Positions 17,552 to 26,405 are shown, numbered from the stretch's first letter. The stretch: 63,747 nt of DNA from Bacillota bacterium (GCA_023409735.1 JAEYRB010000009.1:1-63747); one strand, 5' to 3'. Notes: generated from the letters alone by a model not told the origin. Numbers and translations: made by a program.

Positions 17552-17622
17552 AAATAACCCTCCTTGTATAGTAGTATTTCTAAAACCTTATGAAAAATTC
17601 ATGGAATTTTTTGAATACAAAA

Positions 17623-17675
17623 AGTGGTCAACAGCAAAAATTCTCGAGGGCTCGATACCCCCGAGAATTTTATTT
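17623..17675. repeat. dispersed terminator-like element, hairpin-only copy
   Basis: CAACAGCAAAAATTCTCGAGGG, loop CTCGATA, then CCCCCGAGAATTTTATTTA. The left part of the family consensus is shortened. The outer stem is AAAATTC/GAATTTT instead of AAAAGTC/GACTTTT, so both arms changed together. Confidence 0.8.
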
Positions 17676-17883
17676 AAATAACCGTCGTCAGCCGCGGCAG
17701 CCGTCGGTTAGTATTGATTTATTTTATATATATTATTTGCGAGTTACTTTGTATATTATGTATAACTTATCAAGGTTGTGTCTGAGATATTACAATTTGT
17801 AATAATTTCATTTAACGCTATTTTCATTTTAATTGACAATCATAATAATAAGAGTGTAGAGTTTCTACAGGAGGGAAATTAAA

Positions 17884-18648
17884 ATGGCCTTTATTAATAC
17901 TCCTAATCTTCCGGAAGATTTGGTAAATCTTGTTGTTGTGGATGAGCGCATAGCTGCTGAAGCTGAACATGCTCTGCATTGTATGGAAATTGAAATCCTT
18001 AAGGTTGTTTCTCATAAAAACCTTTACCCTGCTGTTGCAAGTCATCCTGATATGCTTATTCATCATGTGGGGAAGAACACTGTTATATACGCGCCAGATA
18101 CGGATGCTCAGCTGCTCAGAAGGCTTGAACAGTATGGCTTTCTGCTTATGAAGGGTGAAGCTTATATTTCTCCGAAGTATCCATCGGATATTGCATATAA
18201 TGTCGCAAGGGTTGGCCATTATTATTTTCAAAATCTTAAATATACTGATCCTGTTATCAAAAGACAGCTTGAAGGGCAAGGCGTGGAGCCTGTAAATGTA
18301 AAGCAGGGCTATGCTAAGTGCTCTGTTCTTGTGCTGGATGAAAATTCCATAGTTACCTCTGATCCCGGTATAGCAAAGGCGGCTGAAAGCAAGGACCTTA
18401 ACGTATTGTTTGTAAAAGAAAGGGCAATAAGACTGCCGGGGCTTAATTATGGCTTTATCGGCGGAATTGGCGGTATGATCTCAAAAAACACTTTAGCAAT
18501 AAACGGAGACATTAAAAAGCTTGACTGTTATAGTGAATTAGTCGATTTTATTTCTAAAAGAAATATCAAATATGTATGTCTAAGTGATGAATATGTCACC
18601 GACATAGGTTCTATTATTCCCCTAAATATGCACGAATGCAGGAAATAA
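17884..18648 (+). CDS. DUF6873 family protein
   Basis: Cytoplasmic protein of 254 residues of a clostridial family annotated as DUF6873 (GME-fold, related to the arginine-deiminase superfamily). The pattern LHCMEIEILKV, HPDMLIHHVG, SDIAYNVARVG and a C-terminal LNYGFIGGIGGMIS are typical. The catalytic role is unknown. The start has AGGAGGG upstream and a TTGACA at about 17833-17838 is a possible -35. A stem-loop terminator follows at 18701. It sits next to ytxC but has its own terminator. Confidence 0.75.
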   Translation: MAFINTPNLPEDLVNLVVVDERIAAEAEHALHCMEIEILKVVSHKNLYPAVASHPDMLIHHVGKNTVIYAPDTDAQLLRRLEQYGFLLMKGEAYISPKYPSDIAYNVARVGHYYFQNLKYTDPVIKRQLEGQGVEPVNVKQGYAKCSVLVLDENSIVTSDPGIAKAAESKDLNVLFVKERAIRLPGLNYGFIGGIGGMISKNTLAINGDIKKLDCYSELVDFISKRNIKYVCLSDEYVTDIGSIIPLNMHECRK

Positions 18649-18700
18649 TTGTTCTTTTGACTTAGTAACTTACTTTTTAAAACAACATATAATATACAAG

Positions 18701-18738
18701 ACGAATTAGCCTATGGCTTAATTTGTGTTTTTGTTTTT
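18701..18738 (+). terminator. terminator of the DUF6873 gene
   Basis: ACGAATTAGCC pairs with GGCTTAATTTGT around a TATG loop and is followed by TTTTTGTTTTT. Confidence 0.75.
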
Positions 18739-18747
18739 GAATACTAG

Positions 18748-18811
18748 CAAAATGATGCAGACATGCAAAAGTTGCATGTCTCATGTACCGCATACAACAT
18801 TTTGCATAAAC
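18748..18811. promoter_or_regulatory. two-tier stem-loop upstream of ytxC
   Basis: An inner stem AGACATGCA/TGCATGTCT with loop AAAGT lies inside an outer stem GCAAAATG/CATTTTGC. The structure ends about 30 bases before the start of ytxC and would form in its leader if transcription begins upstream of it. Confidence 0.4.
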
Positions 18812-18842
18812 ATATACTAACACTTGAAGGGATGTGAAGTTG

Positions 18843-19757
18843 ATGCAGTTTCTTTGCATTGGAGTAGATGGAAGCGGCGAATTAATTATGCAGCATATAA
18901 CTAATGAGCTCCAGCAATTGAAAAATAAAAAAATAAATTATTCAATTAACGAGATAAATTCCGAAGGCTCGACTTCAATTATCTGTGCTGTAAATGACGG
19001 CAGATTCTATAGGGAAAAATCCATGGAGGCTTATAAGGTCCTCAAGAGATATATTTCAAACGCTTTAGCTGACTATATAATCAGACAATATGAGGATAGG
19101 CTTATTTCCAGGATCATAAACAGCAACTACTGTTACTTCAACTCTATTGAGAGAAAAGAAATTCTACACAAGGCACTGAGTATTATTAAAAATGAAGATA
19201 AGTCATTCTTTAGTAGCATATTTCAAATGAAGCGAAGGAATGTAATTATAACTCAGCTAATGGACTATTTCGACAATTCAAATAACATTATATTGGATGG
19301 TTTTGTGAATTTCCGGCTGAAGGAATATATAAGGGATCTGGAGGAGGTTGTTGACAAGGCTGTGGATGATTTCCTCATGGACAGGGAATACAAGGAGTTC
19401 ATCCGACTGCTGAGGTATTTTGTGGATATACAGGAGCCAAAGCTTAATACTGTGCATGTTATAGTTGGCTTTGATAATAAGTATATTTTGCTGGATGAGA
19501 AAAAGAAGGAAATAACAAATGAGTGTATACAGGAATATGCTAGTGAGATATCCGAAGGAGAAATCAATTACGATGACTTACTTGTAAGCTCTTTGATCAC
19601 ATTTGCACCACGAAAGATAATCCTTCACTGTGCCGGTCAATTCAGGAATAAAGAGCTTATGGACACGATAAAAAACGTTTTCTCCGGAAGGGTTGTAATA
19701 TGTCAGGGCTGTGATGTTTGCATGGTAAATGCCGCAAAAAATGAGAATAAAAAATAG
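18843..19757 (+). CDS. ytxC: putative sporulation protein YtxC
   Basis: YtxC-family protein of 304 residues, known from sporulating Firmicutes but of undefined role. The start ATG at 18843 gives MQFLCIG and is preferred over the GTG at 18834, which overlaps the AAGGGA ribosome site. The central region with YISNALADYIIRQYE and FVNFRLKEYIRDLEEVVDKA, and the C-terminal PRKIILHCAG with CQGCDVC, match the family. The last segment has a CxxC-type Cys triplet. A stem-loop follows, then a copy of the dispersed repeat. Confidence 0.85.
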   Translation: MQFLCIGVDGSGELIMQHITNELQQLKNKKINYSINEINSEGSTSIICAVNDGRFYREKSMEAYKVLKRYISNALADYIIRQYEDRLISRIINSNYCYFNSIERKEILHKALSIIKNEDKSFFSSIFQMKRRNVIITQLMDYFDNSNNIILDGFVNFRLKEYIRDLEEVVDKAVDDFLMDREYKEFIRLLRYFVDIQEPKLNTVHVIVGFDNKYILLDEKKKEITNECIQEYASEISEGEINYDDLLVSSLITFAPRKIILHCAGQFRNKELMDTIKNVFSGRVVICQGCDVCMVNAAKNENKK

Positions 19758-19776
19758 ATTTTTGCTTTAAACTATC

Positions 19777-19874
19777 GGGTTGGAGGACTATGACTTCCAG
19801 CCCTTTATTAATGATGTTGCCCGAAGTGCTACAGCAAGAAGGCGAGAAGGGCTCGATGTCCCCGGGACTACGTT
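19777..19874 (+). repeat. ytxC terminator followed by a dispersed-repeat copy
   Basis: A GGGTTGGAG/CTTCCAGCCC stem at 19777-19803 is followed at once by the repeat: TTTATTAATGATGTTGCCCG, CTACAGCAAGAAGGCGAG, loop, then GTCCCCGGGACTACG. The hairpin arms have drifted in this copy. Confidence 0.7.
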
Positions 19875-19875
19875 T

Positions 19876-20190
19876 AGTGGCAATATTATTCTTAAAACCT
19901 AATTAAGCTTCTAAAAATTATTTTTAGTACGTTCCCTGACTTTTGTACCAAATATCTTATAAAATTTCATATTACCCTAAAAGCAAATCCTTGCTGGTAG
20001 CATCTATAAATTCAACCAAGCACATAGATTTATTCCCTTTGGGAAGCATCCTTGGCATAGCTTAATGCAATTCGATTCTGCTCAATTTAGCCTAATTACA
20101 CTTATATAAAAAACCAGGTTTACAAGACTTATTGCATTATGCTTCAGAGTTACATAATGGGAAAAAATATTGAAAAATGTAAAAAAAAGC
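19876..20190. other. A+T-rich spacer without visible gene
   Basis: No credible reading frame, tRNA or strong hairpin is visible. The stretch separates the sporulation genes from the carbohydrate island and ends at its promoter. Confidence 0.5.
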
Positions 20191-20219
20191 TTGACGCAAA
20201 CACATAACTGACTTATTAT
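20191..20219 (+). promoter_or_regulatory. sigma-A-type promoter of the carbohydrate island
   Basis: TTGACG at 20191-20196 and TATTAT at 20214-20219 are separated by 17 bases. Transcription would start near 20226, inside the tandem palindromes that follow. The leader to the first start codon is about 135 bases. Confidence 0.65.
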
Positions 20220-20224
20220 ATTAT

Positions 20225-20261
20225 TGTAAACAAATTTACATATAAAAGTAAATTAATTTAC
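20225..20261. promoter_or_regulatory. two tandem palindromic operator candidates
   Basis: TGTAAACAAATTTACA (20225-20240) and the perfect 14-bp palindrome GTAAATTAATTTAC (20248-20261) share TGTAAA/TTTACA half-sites and lie at the predicted transcription start. The SorC-type regulator at 31538 in the same island is the natural candidate to bind them. That assignment is inference. Confidence 0.55.
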
Positions 20262-20359
20262 ATCATTTCTGGAGAAAACATGCTGGGAGGTGTAAGAAGT
20301 CTTAGTTCAAAAAGGATCCTTAAATTCTATTAATTTGTAATCAGAAAGGAAGGTATTCA

Positions 20360-21730
20360 ATGAAAAAGAAAATTCTAGCATTATTGGTCTGTGTGGTTAT
20401 GGTAATCTCATTAATTTCCGGATGTGGTCAAAGCAATAATACACCAGTTACACCTGCTGCAGATGAAGCTTCGACAGCTTCGACAACTGCTACTGAAGCA
20501 ACTACAAAAGAGCTATCGGGAACGTTTACTTATTGGTCTTGCTTTAGCGGTGATTCCATGAAATGGGATCAGGGCCGTATAGACGATTTTAATAAGGCAA
20601 ATCCTAACATTAAATGTGAAGTGCAGTTTGTTACAGATTCCGCTGGAATCAATAATGGTAAATTGTTGGCAGCTATTGCAGGAGGAACTGCACCTGACCT
20701 AATAATTGCTGATGATTATTCCTCAGCATACTCATTTGCAGCTAATGGTTCTTTTGAATCATGGGCTCCTTATCTTGATGATGTAGGAATTAAGCTTGAT
20801 GATTTCATACAAGGCTATCAGGATTGCATTTACTATAAAGATACTCCATATTTGATCCCTCAGGATGGAAATGCACTGATGCTTTACTATAATACTGAAA
20901 TGTTTGAAGAAGCAGGAATTGATGTAAACAACCCACCTACTACATTAGCCCAGCTTGATGAATATGCTGATAAGCTGTCTGTTAAGGATGCTAGTGGCAA
21001 TTATACAAGGTTTGGATTTATTCCATGGCTTGATAACGGCGGAGATGCATTTGTATGGCCATTCTTCTTTGGAAACAAAGTGTATTCTCCGGAAACTAAT
21101 AAGTTAACTATAACAGAACAAAATATGGTTGACTGCTTTACATGGATGAGGTCATATGCCCAGAAATATAACCCTGAAAAAATTCAGGCATTTGTAACGG
21201 GTGCAGGCGGTATGTTTTCACCTGATCATCCTTTCATGACTGGAAAGGTTGCAATGACATTAACGGGTAACTGGTTTACCAATGCGCTCAGAATCTATGC
21301 ACCTAATGTAAAGTATAATGTATGTCCTGTACCTGCTCCTGAAGGTGGACGTGCTAACAGTACAGCGATTAACGCCAATGTATTCGCTATTCCCAAAGGT
21401 GCTAAAAATGCTGATCTTGCTGCATATTTCCTCAAGTATTGTCTACAGCCTGAAGTCAATGCTGTCAATTTTGACCAGTGGCGTTCAGTTCCGACAATTG
21501 ATGCATCCTTTGATGAAGTAAGCTGGACAAAGCAGGGAGATCCAATTTATCTGATGGAGAGAAAACTCGTCAATTCACCGGATTCCGGAATGCCGGCGCT
21601 ATGCAAGGTTAGTGCGCAGCTTACGGTTAATATCAAGGCTTTGCGTGATAATGTTATATACAACAATCAGGATCCGCTTCCATTGTTGCAGGCAGAACAG
21701 GATAAAATGCAGGCAGAACTAGATAAGTAA
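20360..21730 (+). CDS. ABC transporter sugar-binding lipoprotein
   Basis: Extracellular solute-binding protein of family 1 (carbohydrate group), 456 residues. The signal peptide ends in the lipobox LISGC with Cys22, so it is membrane-anchored. A short Thr/Ala-rich linker (about 27-50) precedes the binding fold. TFTYWSCFSGDSMKWDQGRIDDFNK is split here as TFTYWSCFSG and the following amphipathic helix, and AAIAGGTAPDLIIADD is the hinge segment. It is the first gene of the island behind promoter and operators. Its partners are the two permeases that follow. The substrate is probably an oligosaccharide, given the GH51 enzyme downstream. Confidence 0.9.
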   Translation: MKKKILALLVCVVMVISLISGCGQSNNTPVTPAADEASTASTTATEATTKELSGTFTYWSCFSGDSMKWDQGRIDDFNKANPNIKCEVQFVTDSAGINNGKLLAAIAGGTAPDLIIADDYSSAYSFAANGSFESWAPYLDDVGIKLDDFIQGYQDCIYYKDTPYLIPQDGNALMLYYNTEMFEEAGIDVNNPPTTLAQLDEYADKLSVKDASGNYTRFGFIPWLDNGGDAFVWPFFFGNKVYSPETNKLTITEQNMVDCFTWMRSYAQKYNPEKIQAFVTGAGGMFSPDHPFMTGKVAMTLTGNWFTNALRIYAPNVKYNVCPVPAPEGGRANSTAINANVFAIPKGAKNADLAAYFLKYCLQPEVNAVNFDQWRSVPTIDASFDEVSWTKQGDPIYLMERKLVNSPDSGMPALCKVSAQLTVNIKALRDNVIYNNQDPLPLLQAEQDKMQAELDK

Positions 21731-21772
21731 CAAAAAGTGATTTATTTTAATCCAATATAAACAGCAAAATTG

Positions 21773-21812
21773 TTATTGGGAGATGGCAGCTACTATGGCT
21801 GTCTCCCAATAA
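21773..21812 (+). promoter_or_regulatory. intercistronic hairpin between binding protein and permeases
   Basis: TTATTGGGAGA pairs with TCTCCCAATAA, with an inner GGCAGC/GGCTG part. There is no T-run behind it, so it probably stabilises or partly ends the binding-protein message, a usual way to make more binding protein than permease. Confidence 0.65.
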
Positions 21813-21833
21813 TAAGACAATGGGGGAATACCT

Positions 21834-22703
21834 ATGAATAGTGAAGCGAGATCACACAACAGGGTGAATAAGTCAAAACTTGCTGGGCAAATTGAAAAAG
21901 CAATTTTATATTTCATATTGATTCTACTGGCCATTTTATTCATTATTCCATTTTTGTTTTTGTTTTTTGGCTCTTTCAAAGAAGCCAGCGAGCTATTTAG
22001 AGTTCCGTACAAATGGTTACCTGACAATATTCAGTTTGGTAATTATAAAGAAATGTTCGCGTCAATACCATTCTTTAAATATCTAAAAAATACGTTAATT
22101 ATTGTTTTCTTTAATATTATAGGATCGACTTTATCAAGTAGTTTTGTGGCATATGGATTTGCACGATTACATTGGCCCCTAAGAAATAAGGTATTCATGA
22201 TTGTAATAGCGACAATGGTATTACCTTTTCAGGTAACAATGATTCCACTATTCATTTTGTTTACAAAATGGGGATGGATCGGGACATTCCTTCCGCTTAC
22301 TGTAACATGTTTCTTTGGTAATCCGTTTTTTATTTTTCTTTTAAGGCAATTTTTCCTTGGTATACCGAAGGAATTATCATATGCTGCCAGAGTTGATGGC
22401 GCTAATGAATTCAAAATATATTCCTCTATAATTATGCCTTTGGCAAAACCGTGTCTGACAACTGTTGCAATCTTTGCATTTATGCGTAGCTGGAATGATT
22501 TTATCGGACCATTAGTATTTCTTGCGGATGATAATCTGTACACCTTATCACTGGCAGCGCAGCTTCTTCAATCAAACCTTGATCCAAGATGGCATATTTT
22601 GCTTGCGCTTGGAGTTGTTATGATTCTTCCGGTGCTGTTAATATTCTTTTTTATGCAGAAATATTTCATTCAGGGTGTTGCGATGTCAGGAATGAAGGAA
22701 TAA
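21834..22703 (+). CDS. ABC sugar transporter permease, MalG type
   Basis: Inner-membrane permease of 289 residues with about six hydrophobic segments, the first at about 24-48. The EAA loop that docks the ATPase reads YAARVDGANEFKIYSSIIMP near residue 190. The C-terminal YFIQGVAMSGMKE is typical of MalG/AraQ-type subunits. It follows the binding protein and precedes the MalF-type gene, the reverse of the common F-then-G order. No ATPase gene lies in the island, so a shared MsmX/MsmK-type ATPase encoded elsewhere is expected. Confidence 0.92.
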   Translation: MNSEARSHNRVNKSKLAGQIEKAILYFILILLAILFIIPFLFLFFGSFKEASELFRVPYKWLPDNIQFGNYKEMFASIPFFKYLKNTLIIVFFNIIGSTLSSSFVAYGFARLHWPLRNKVFMIVIATMVLPFQVTMIPLFILFTKWGWIGTFLPLTVTCFFGNPFFIFLLRQFFLGIPKELSYAARVDGANEFKIYSSIIMPLAKPCLTTVAIFAFMRSWNDFIGPLVFLADDNLYTLSLAAQLLQSNLDPRWHILLALGVVMILPVLLIFFFMQKYFIQGVAMSGMKE

Positions 22704-22715
22704 GGAGAAGATGCT

Positions 22716-23624
22716 ATGAACATAGTAAGTAAAACTAACAGCAATAGAAAACCACTTGGTGCTTCAAAAAAAGAGACGCTGGTGGCCATGGTTTTTATCG
22801 GACCATGGATATTAGGATTTTTAATATTTACACTGTATCCAATTTTATCTTCTTTTTACTATTCATTGACTGACTATAATGTGTTGAATCCCCCATCATT
22901 TATCGGGTTCAGCAACTATGTCAATCTGTTCAAGGACAAGGTCTATATAAAAAGTTTGGCAAACACATTATATATGGTATTAGTGGGCGTTCCTATTACC
23001 ATAATAATATCATTGGTGATAGCTATCATAATGGATAATAAAAAGATAAAATCTTCAATGTTTCGTGTAGCTTTCTTTATACCAACCCTGGTTCCGACTG
23101 TTATAGCATGTATATTGTGGATATGGATGCTGCAGCCTTCGACAGGCATAATCAACAAATTGCTTGGATATATTGGGATTACCGGTCCCGGTTGGATTGC
23201 GAGTCCAACGTGGTCGAAGCCGGCTTTAATCTTGATGATGATTTGGGCCAGCGGTAACATAATAATAATCAATCTAGCCGGTCTTCAGGATATATCGGCA
23301 AGTCTGTATGAATCAGCATCAATTGATGGAGCAAACTTTTTTCAAAAGGTTAAATCGATTACAATTCCGGTGCTGCGGCCTGTCATTTTGTACAATGTTG
23401 TTACTCTTATCATTAATGTACTTCAATGGTTTGCCGAGCCGCTCATAATTACAAAAGGTGGACCGGATAATTCAACCTTGTTTTACTCGCTTTACCTTTA
23501 CCAGAATGCATTCCAGTTCTTCAAGATGGGATATGCTTCAGCAATAGCGTGGATTATGCTGATTGTTGCGCTGATATTGATTATGGTAATCTTTAAAGTT
23601 ATGAACTTTAATAACAATGATTAA
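22716..23624 (+). CDS. ABC sugar transporter permease, MalF type
   Basis: Inner-membrane permease of 302 residues, 12 bases behind the MalG-type gene with AAGGAGAAG as ribosome site. The N-terminus has the usual AMVFIGPWILGFLIFTLYP first helix. The docking loop YESASIDGANFFQKVKSITIP lies near residue 200, split by the invariant DGA. There are six predicted membrane segments. Together with the preceding permease and the lipoprotein it forms a carbohydrate-uptake (CUT1) importer. It resembles AraPQ-type arabino-oligosaccharide systems, but substrate cannot be proven. Confidence 0.92.
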   Translation: MNIVSKTNSNRKPLGASKKETLVAMVFIGPWILGFLIFTLYPILSSFYYSLTDYNVLNPPSFIGFSNYVNLFKDKVYIKSLANTLYMVLVGVPITIIISLVIAIIMDNKKIKSSMFRVAFFIPTLVPTVIACILWIWMLQPSTGIINKLLGYIGITGPGWIASPTWSKPALILMMIWASGNIIIINLAGLQDISASLYESASIDGANFFQKVKSITIPVLRPVILYNVVTLIINVLQWFAEPLIITKGGPDNSTLFYSLYLYQNAFQFFKMGYASAIAWIMLIVALILIMVIFKVMNFNNND

Positions 23625-23663
23625 AAAATGTTGTTTAAACTACAACTGAAAGGAATGATAAGT

Positions 23664-24122
23664 ATGGAGAAGAATGTAATGGAAACTAATGTTGTGACAC
23701 AAATAGGCATACTGGTCAATAACATCGATGAGGCAGCACAGTCATATGCAGATCTGCTGGGTGTGGAAAAACCGCCAATCGGTATCACTGCAGCACCTGA
23801 CATTGCAAAAACAAAATACCTCGGCAAAGATACTAATGCACGTACCAAACAGGCTTTCTTCAAGATAGGACCCAATATTGAAATAGAGCTTTTGGAACCG
23901 GATCATGAACCCAGCACATGGCGTCACGACCTTGATACCTATGGAGAAGGTATTCATCACATAGCCTTTAATATCAACGGAATGAGAAAGGTCGTCAATG
24001 CACTTCAGGAGAAAGGTTTCAAGGAAATACAGAGTGGTGAATGGAATGGCGGACGATATTCCTATATTGATGCAAAGGATAAACTTAAGCTGATAGTAGA
24101 GCTGTTGGAATTTGACAAATAG
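23664..24122 (+). CDS. VOC-family (glyoxalase/epimerase fold) protein A
   Basis: Vicinal-oxygen-chelate protein of 152 residues. The start at 23664 has AAAGGA nine bases upstream; an in-frame codon at 23628 has none. The pattern VVTQIGILVNNIDEAAQSYADLLG is the first beta-alpha-beta unit, given here only as family signature VTQIGILVNNIDEA, and GEGIHHIAFNI carries the metal His of the second unit. ELLEPD gives a Glu ligand. The fold resembles methylmalonyl-CoA epimerase. Together with two other VOC genes in this island it may be an epimerase or isomerase of a sugar intermediate; no substrate can be assigned. Confidence 0.8.
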   Translation: MEKNVMETNVVTQIGILVNNIDEAAQSYADLLGVEKPPIGITAAPDIAKTKYLGKDTNARTKQAFFKIGPNIEIELLEPDHEPSTWRHDLDTYGEGIHHIAFNINGMRKVVNALQEKGFKEIQSGEWNGGRYSYIDAKDKLKLIVELLEFDK

Positions 24123-24157
24123 TAAGTGAATTATATAAACCTACGGGGGGTGAGACA

Positions 24158-24883
24158 ATGATCGGATTAGTTACAGGCGCCAGCAGGGGATTAGGTCTCG
24201 AGCTTACTAAGATTGGCCTGGAACGAGGATATGACATGGTGGCATGTTGGTTGGGACATCCCGAAGACGACACTGAATTACTTGAGTTAAAAAACAAGTA
24301 CCAGCAGAAGCTAATGATCATTCAAATGGACGTAACGAAGGAAGAAGAAGCGGAAGAAGCGGCGAAAAAGTTCTCTGCCGTTTACGACCACCTGGACTTC
24401 ATCGTAAATAATGCTGGAGTATTGTTTGAATCTAAATTCGACAAGCGTGACCAGATCAGGGAGCTGGATATAAACATGCTCCGCAAGACGATCGAAGTTA
24501 ATACCATAGGTCCTGCAATCGTACTTAAGGCATTTATCCCTTTTATTTACAAGTCACAGGATCCATGTATCATCAACATAACATCTGAGGCAGGACATCT
24601 TGAAACGGCAGGATATACATATCTTGCATATGGCGTTTCAAAGCACGCAGCCAATATGTATACACAGAAAATTCGCAATTATCTTGTTGAAAGCTTCGGA
24701 AGAGGAAAAGTCAGGATATTCATGATGCATCCCGGTCGTATGCAGACAGTCATGGGAGCAGAAAATGCTCAAATCTCTCCAAAGGTGTCTGCTGAAGGTA
24801 TTTACAAAGTAATCGACAAGACAATCAATCCTGATCTCGATATCCCATTCATAAATTATAAAGGCGAGCAAATGCCATATTAG
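24158..24883 (+). CDS. short-chain dehydrogenase/reductase A
   Basis: Classical SDR of 241 residues, NAD(P)-dependent. It shows GLVTGASRGLGLELTK (TGxxxGxG cofactor loop), NNAGVL, and the catalytic Tyr-Lys pair in YGVSKHAANM, with the Ser in NITSEAG upstream. GGGGGGTGAG gives a strong ribosome site. It is related to the SDR at the far end of the island (34818), which shares the SEAG and HPG(R/W)M segments. It probably oxidises or reduces a polyol or keto-sugar; direction and substrate are unknown. A remnant oxidoreductase start follows it. Confidence 0.85.
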   Translation: MIGLVTGASRGLGLELTKIGLERGYDMVACWLGHPEDDTELLELKNKYQQKLMIIQMDVTKEEEAEEAAKKFSAVYDHLDFIVNNAGVLFESKFDKRDQIRELDINMLRKTIEVNTIGPAIVLKAFIPFIYKSQDPCIINITSEAGHLETAGYTYLAYGVSKHAANMYTQKIRNYLVESFGRGKVRIFMMHPGRMQTVMGAENAQISPKVSAEGIYKVIDKTINPDLDIPFINYKGEQMPY

Positions 24884-24902
24884 AAAGGGGTTAAGACACC
24901 GA

Positions 24903-24992
24903 GTGAGGAAAGTAAAAATTGGTATCATCAACTGTGGGATGATAAGTGTGCCGACGGCCCGAGTCTATAACGTTGGGCATGGACTTTGGTGA
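24903..24992 (+). pseudogene. N-terminal remnant of a Gfo/Idh/MocA oxidoreductase
   Basis: A GTG with a good AAAGGGG ribosome site opens a frame VKIGIINCGMISVPTARVY that stops after 29 codons. The pattern KIGII-x-CGMIS is the Rossmann loop start of Gfo/Idh/MocA sugar oxidoreductases. Nothing of the remaining 300 or so residues is visible before the next gene, so a deletion has removed it. It fits the surrounding sugar-catabolic island. Confidence 0.6.
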
Positions 24993-25070
24993 ATTGGATT
25001 AGAAATTGATAAAAGGGCAAATAAGCATAGAAGCATATGGACTAATATGTCTAAAGAAGGGAAGAAGAAT

Positions 25071-25532
25071 ATGAGCAAACCAATAATCGATTTAAAGAAT
25101 TTAATGCAAATAGCTATCGTAGTAAAGGATATTGAAAAAGCAGCTAAGGCATGGAGTGAATTATTTGGTGTAGAAATGCCTGAAATAAGGCCTGTTCCCC
25201 CGCCAGAGGATTGTCAGATCTATTACAGAGGGCAAAAGACAGCTACAAGAGCAAAGCTAGCCTGTATTGAATTAGGACAGATAACGATAGAACTGACAGA
25301 ACCCGATGAAATGGATTCATCATGGAAGGAGTTCATAGATGAACACGGTAATGGAGTTCATCATTTGGGGTTTACTGTAGGATCTGATGAAAACAGGGAT
25401 AAAGTAGTCAAGATACTTGAAGACAGCGGTATGAGTGTACGTCATTACGGCTATTATCCTGGAGGAAGCTATACCTTTGTGGACACTGAAGACCAGCTGG
25501 GCGTGAATATAAATATTAAGCCGCATGCTTAA
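25071..25532 (+). CDS. VOC-family (glyoxalase/epimerase fold) protein B
   Basis: Protein of 153 residues, paralogous to the VOC protein at 23664: both have a KAAKAW/EAAQSY helix, the KT(A/N)xxRTK-type loop before the second strand, and GNGVHHLGF or GEGIHHIAF metal segments. The ATG at 25071 is preferred, with GAAGGGAAG upstream. Two linked copies with the same domain order suggest subunits of a heteromer or successive steps on related intermediates. The chemistry is unknown. It is followed by deoC after 144 bases that include a CCGG-rich stem-loop near 25571-25597. Confidence 0.8.
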   Translation: MSKPIIDLKNLMQIAIVVKDIEKAAKAWSELFGVEMPEIRPVPPPEDCQIYYRGQKTATRAKLACIELGQITIELTEPDEMDSSWKEFIDEHGNGVHHLGFTVGSDENRDKVVKILEDSGMSVRHYGYYPGGSYTFVDTEDQLGVNINIKPHA

Positions 25533-25676
25533 AGCAAGCTACATCAATAATACTAATAACTAACAGAAAACCGGGTCCGGCCAAATACCGGATCCGGAAC
25601 ATAGAAGCTGTTGCTGAGAACCGGTCATGGATTATTAATAGCATAGATCCGGTTACAGTTAAAGGGAGTGAAATAG

Positions 25677-26333
25677 ATGATGGATAAGAAAACCTTTGCA
25701 AAAATGTTTGACCATACATTATTAAAAGCAGACGCTACCAAGGAGCAAGTTATTCATATATGTAGAGAAGCAGTTGAAAACTGTTTTGCATCCGTTTGCG
25801 TAAATTCGTGTTATACCGGGCTGGTTGCAGAGCAATTGAGAGGTTCTGATGTAAAGACTTGCGTCGTCGTTGGGTTCCCCTTAGGTGCCATGTCCACACA
25901 AGCAAAGGCATTTGAAGCCAGGAGTGCAGTGGATGCCGGTGCAGAGGAAGTGGATATGGTGATTAATGTTGGGGCATTGAAAGAAAATGATACACTGTAT
26001 GTTGAAAATGATATTAAAGCAGTAGTAGATGCAGTAAACAAAAAAGCAATTGTTAAGGTAATTATTGAAACCTGCCTGCTTACTGATGATGAAAAAGTTA
26101 CAGTATGTAAGCTGGCTCAAAATGCAGGCGCTGATTTTGTAAAGACGTCCACAGGCTTCAGTTCAGGCGGAGCAACGGCAGAGGATGTTGCATTGATGAG
26201 AAAAACAGTAGGTAATACTATGGGCGTAAAAGCATCAGGCGGCATTAGGGATTTTGAAACTGCTGTTGCTATGATAAATGCGGGCGCTAACAGGCTTGGA
26301 ACCAGCGCGACTGTTAAAATCGTAAATAAATAA
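25677..26333 (+). CDS. deoC: deoxyribose-phosphate aldolase
   Basis: Class I aldolase of 218 residues that cleaves 2-deoxyribose 5-phosphate to glyceraldehyde 3-phosphate and acetaldehyde, and in relatives other phospho-sugars. The Schiff-base Lys156 is in FVKTSTGF, the proton-relay Asp93 in EEVDMV, and the second Lys in VKASGGIRD. IIETCLLT is also conserved. AGGGAGTG precedes the ATG at 25677. No phosphopentomutase or nucleoside phosphorylase gene is nearby, so nucleoside salvage is not the evident context. Here it may provide the carbon-carbon cleavage step of the sugar pathway; this is inference. Confidence 0.92.
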   Translation: MMDKKTFAKMFDHTLLKADATKEQVIHICREAVENCFASVCVNSCYTGLVAEQLRGSDVKTCVVVGFPLGAMSTQAKAFEARSAVDAGAEEVDMVINVGALKENDTLYVENDIKAVVDAVNKKAIVKVIIETCLLTDDEKVTVCKLAQNAGADFVKTSTGFSSGGATAEDVALMRKTVGNTMGVKASGGIRDFETAVAMINAGANRLGTSATVKIVNK

Positions 26334-26405
26334 ATTGTTAAAAAGCCTGTTATGTTAATTAATAATTTATGGGTTTGTTGACAATTTATATAATGAGGTG
26401 TTATT

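Noticed and set aside
25677..26333. deoC as a nucleoside-salvage operon
   Set aside because: No deoB, deoD, pdp or nucleoside transporter genes are nearby; all neighbours are sugar or polyol enzymes.
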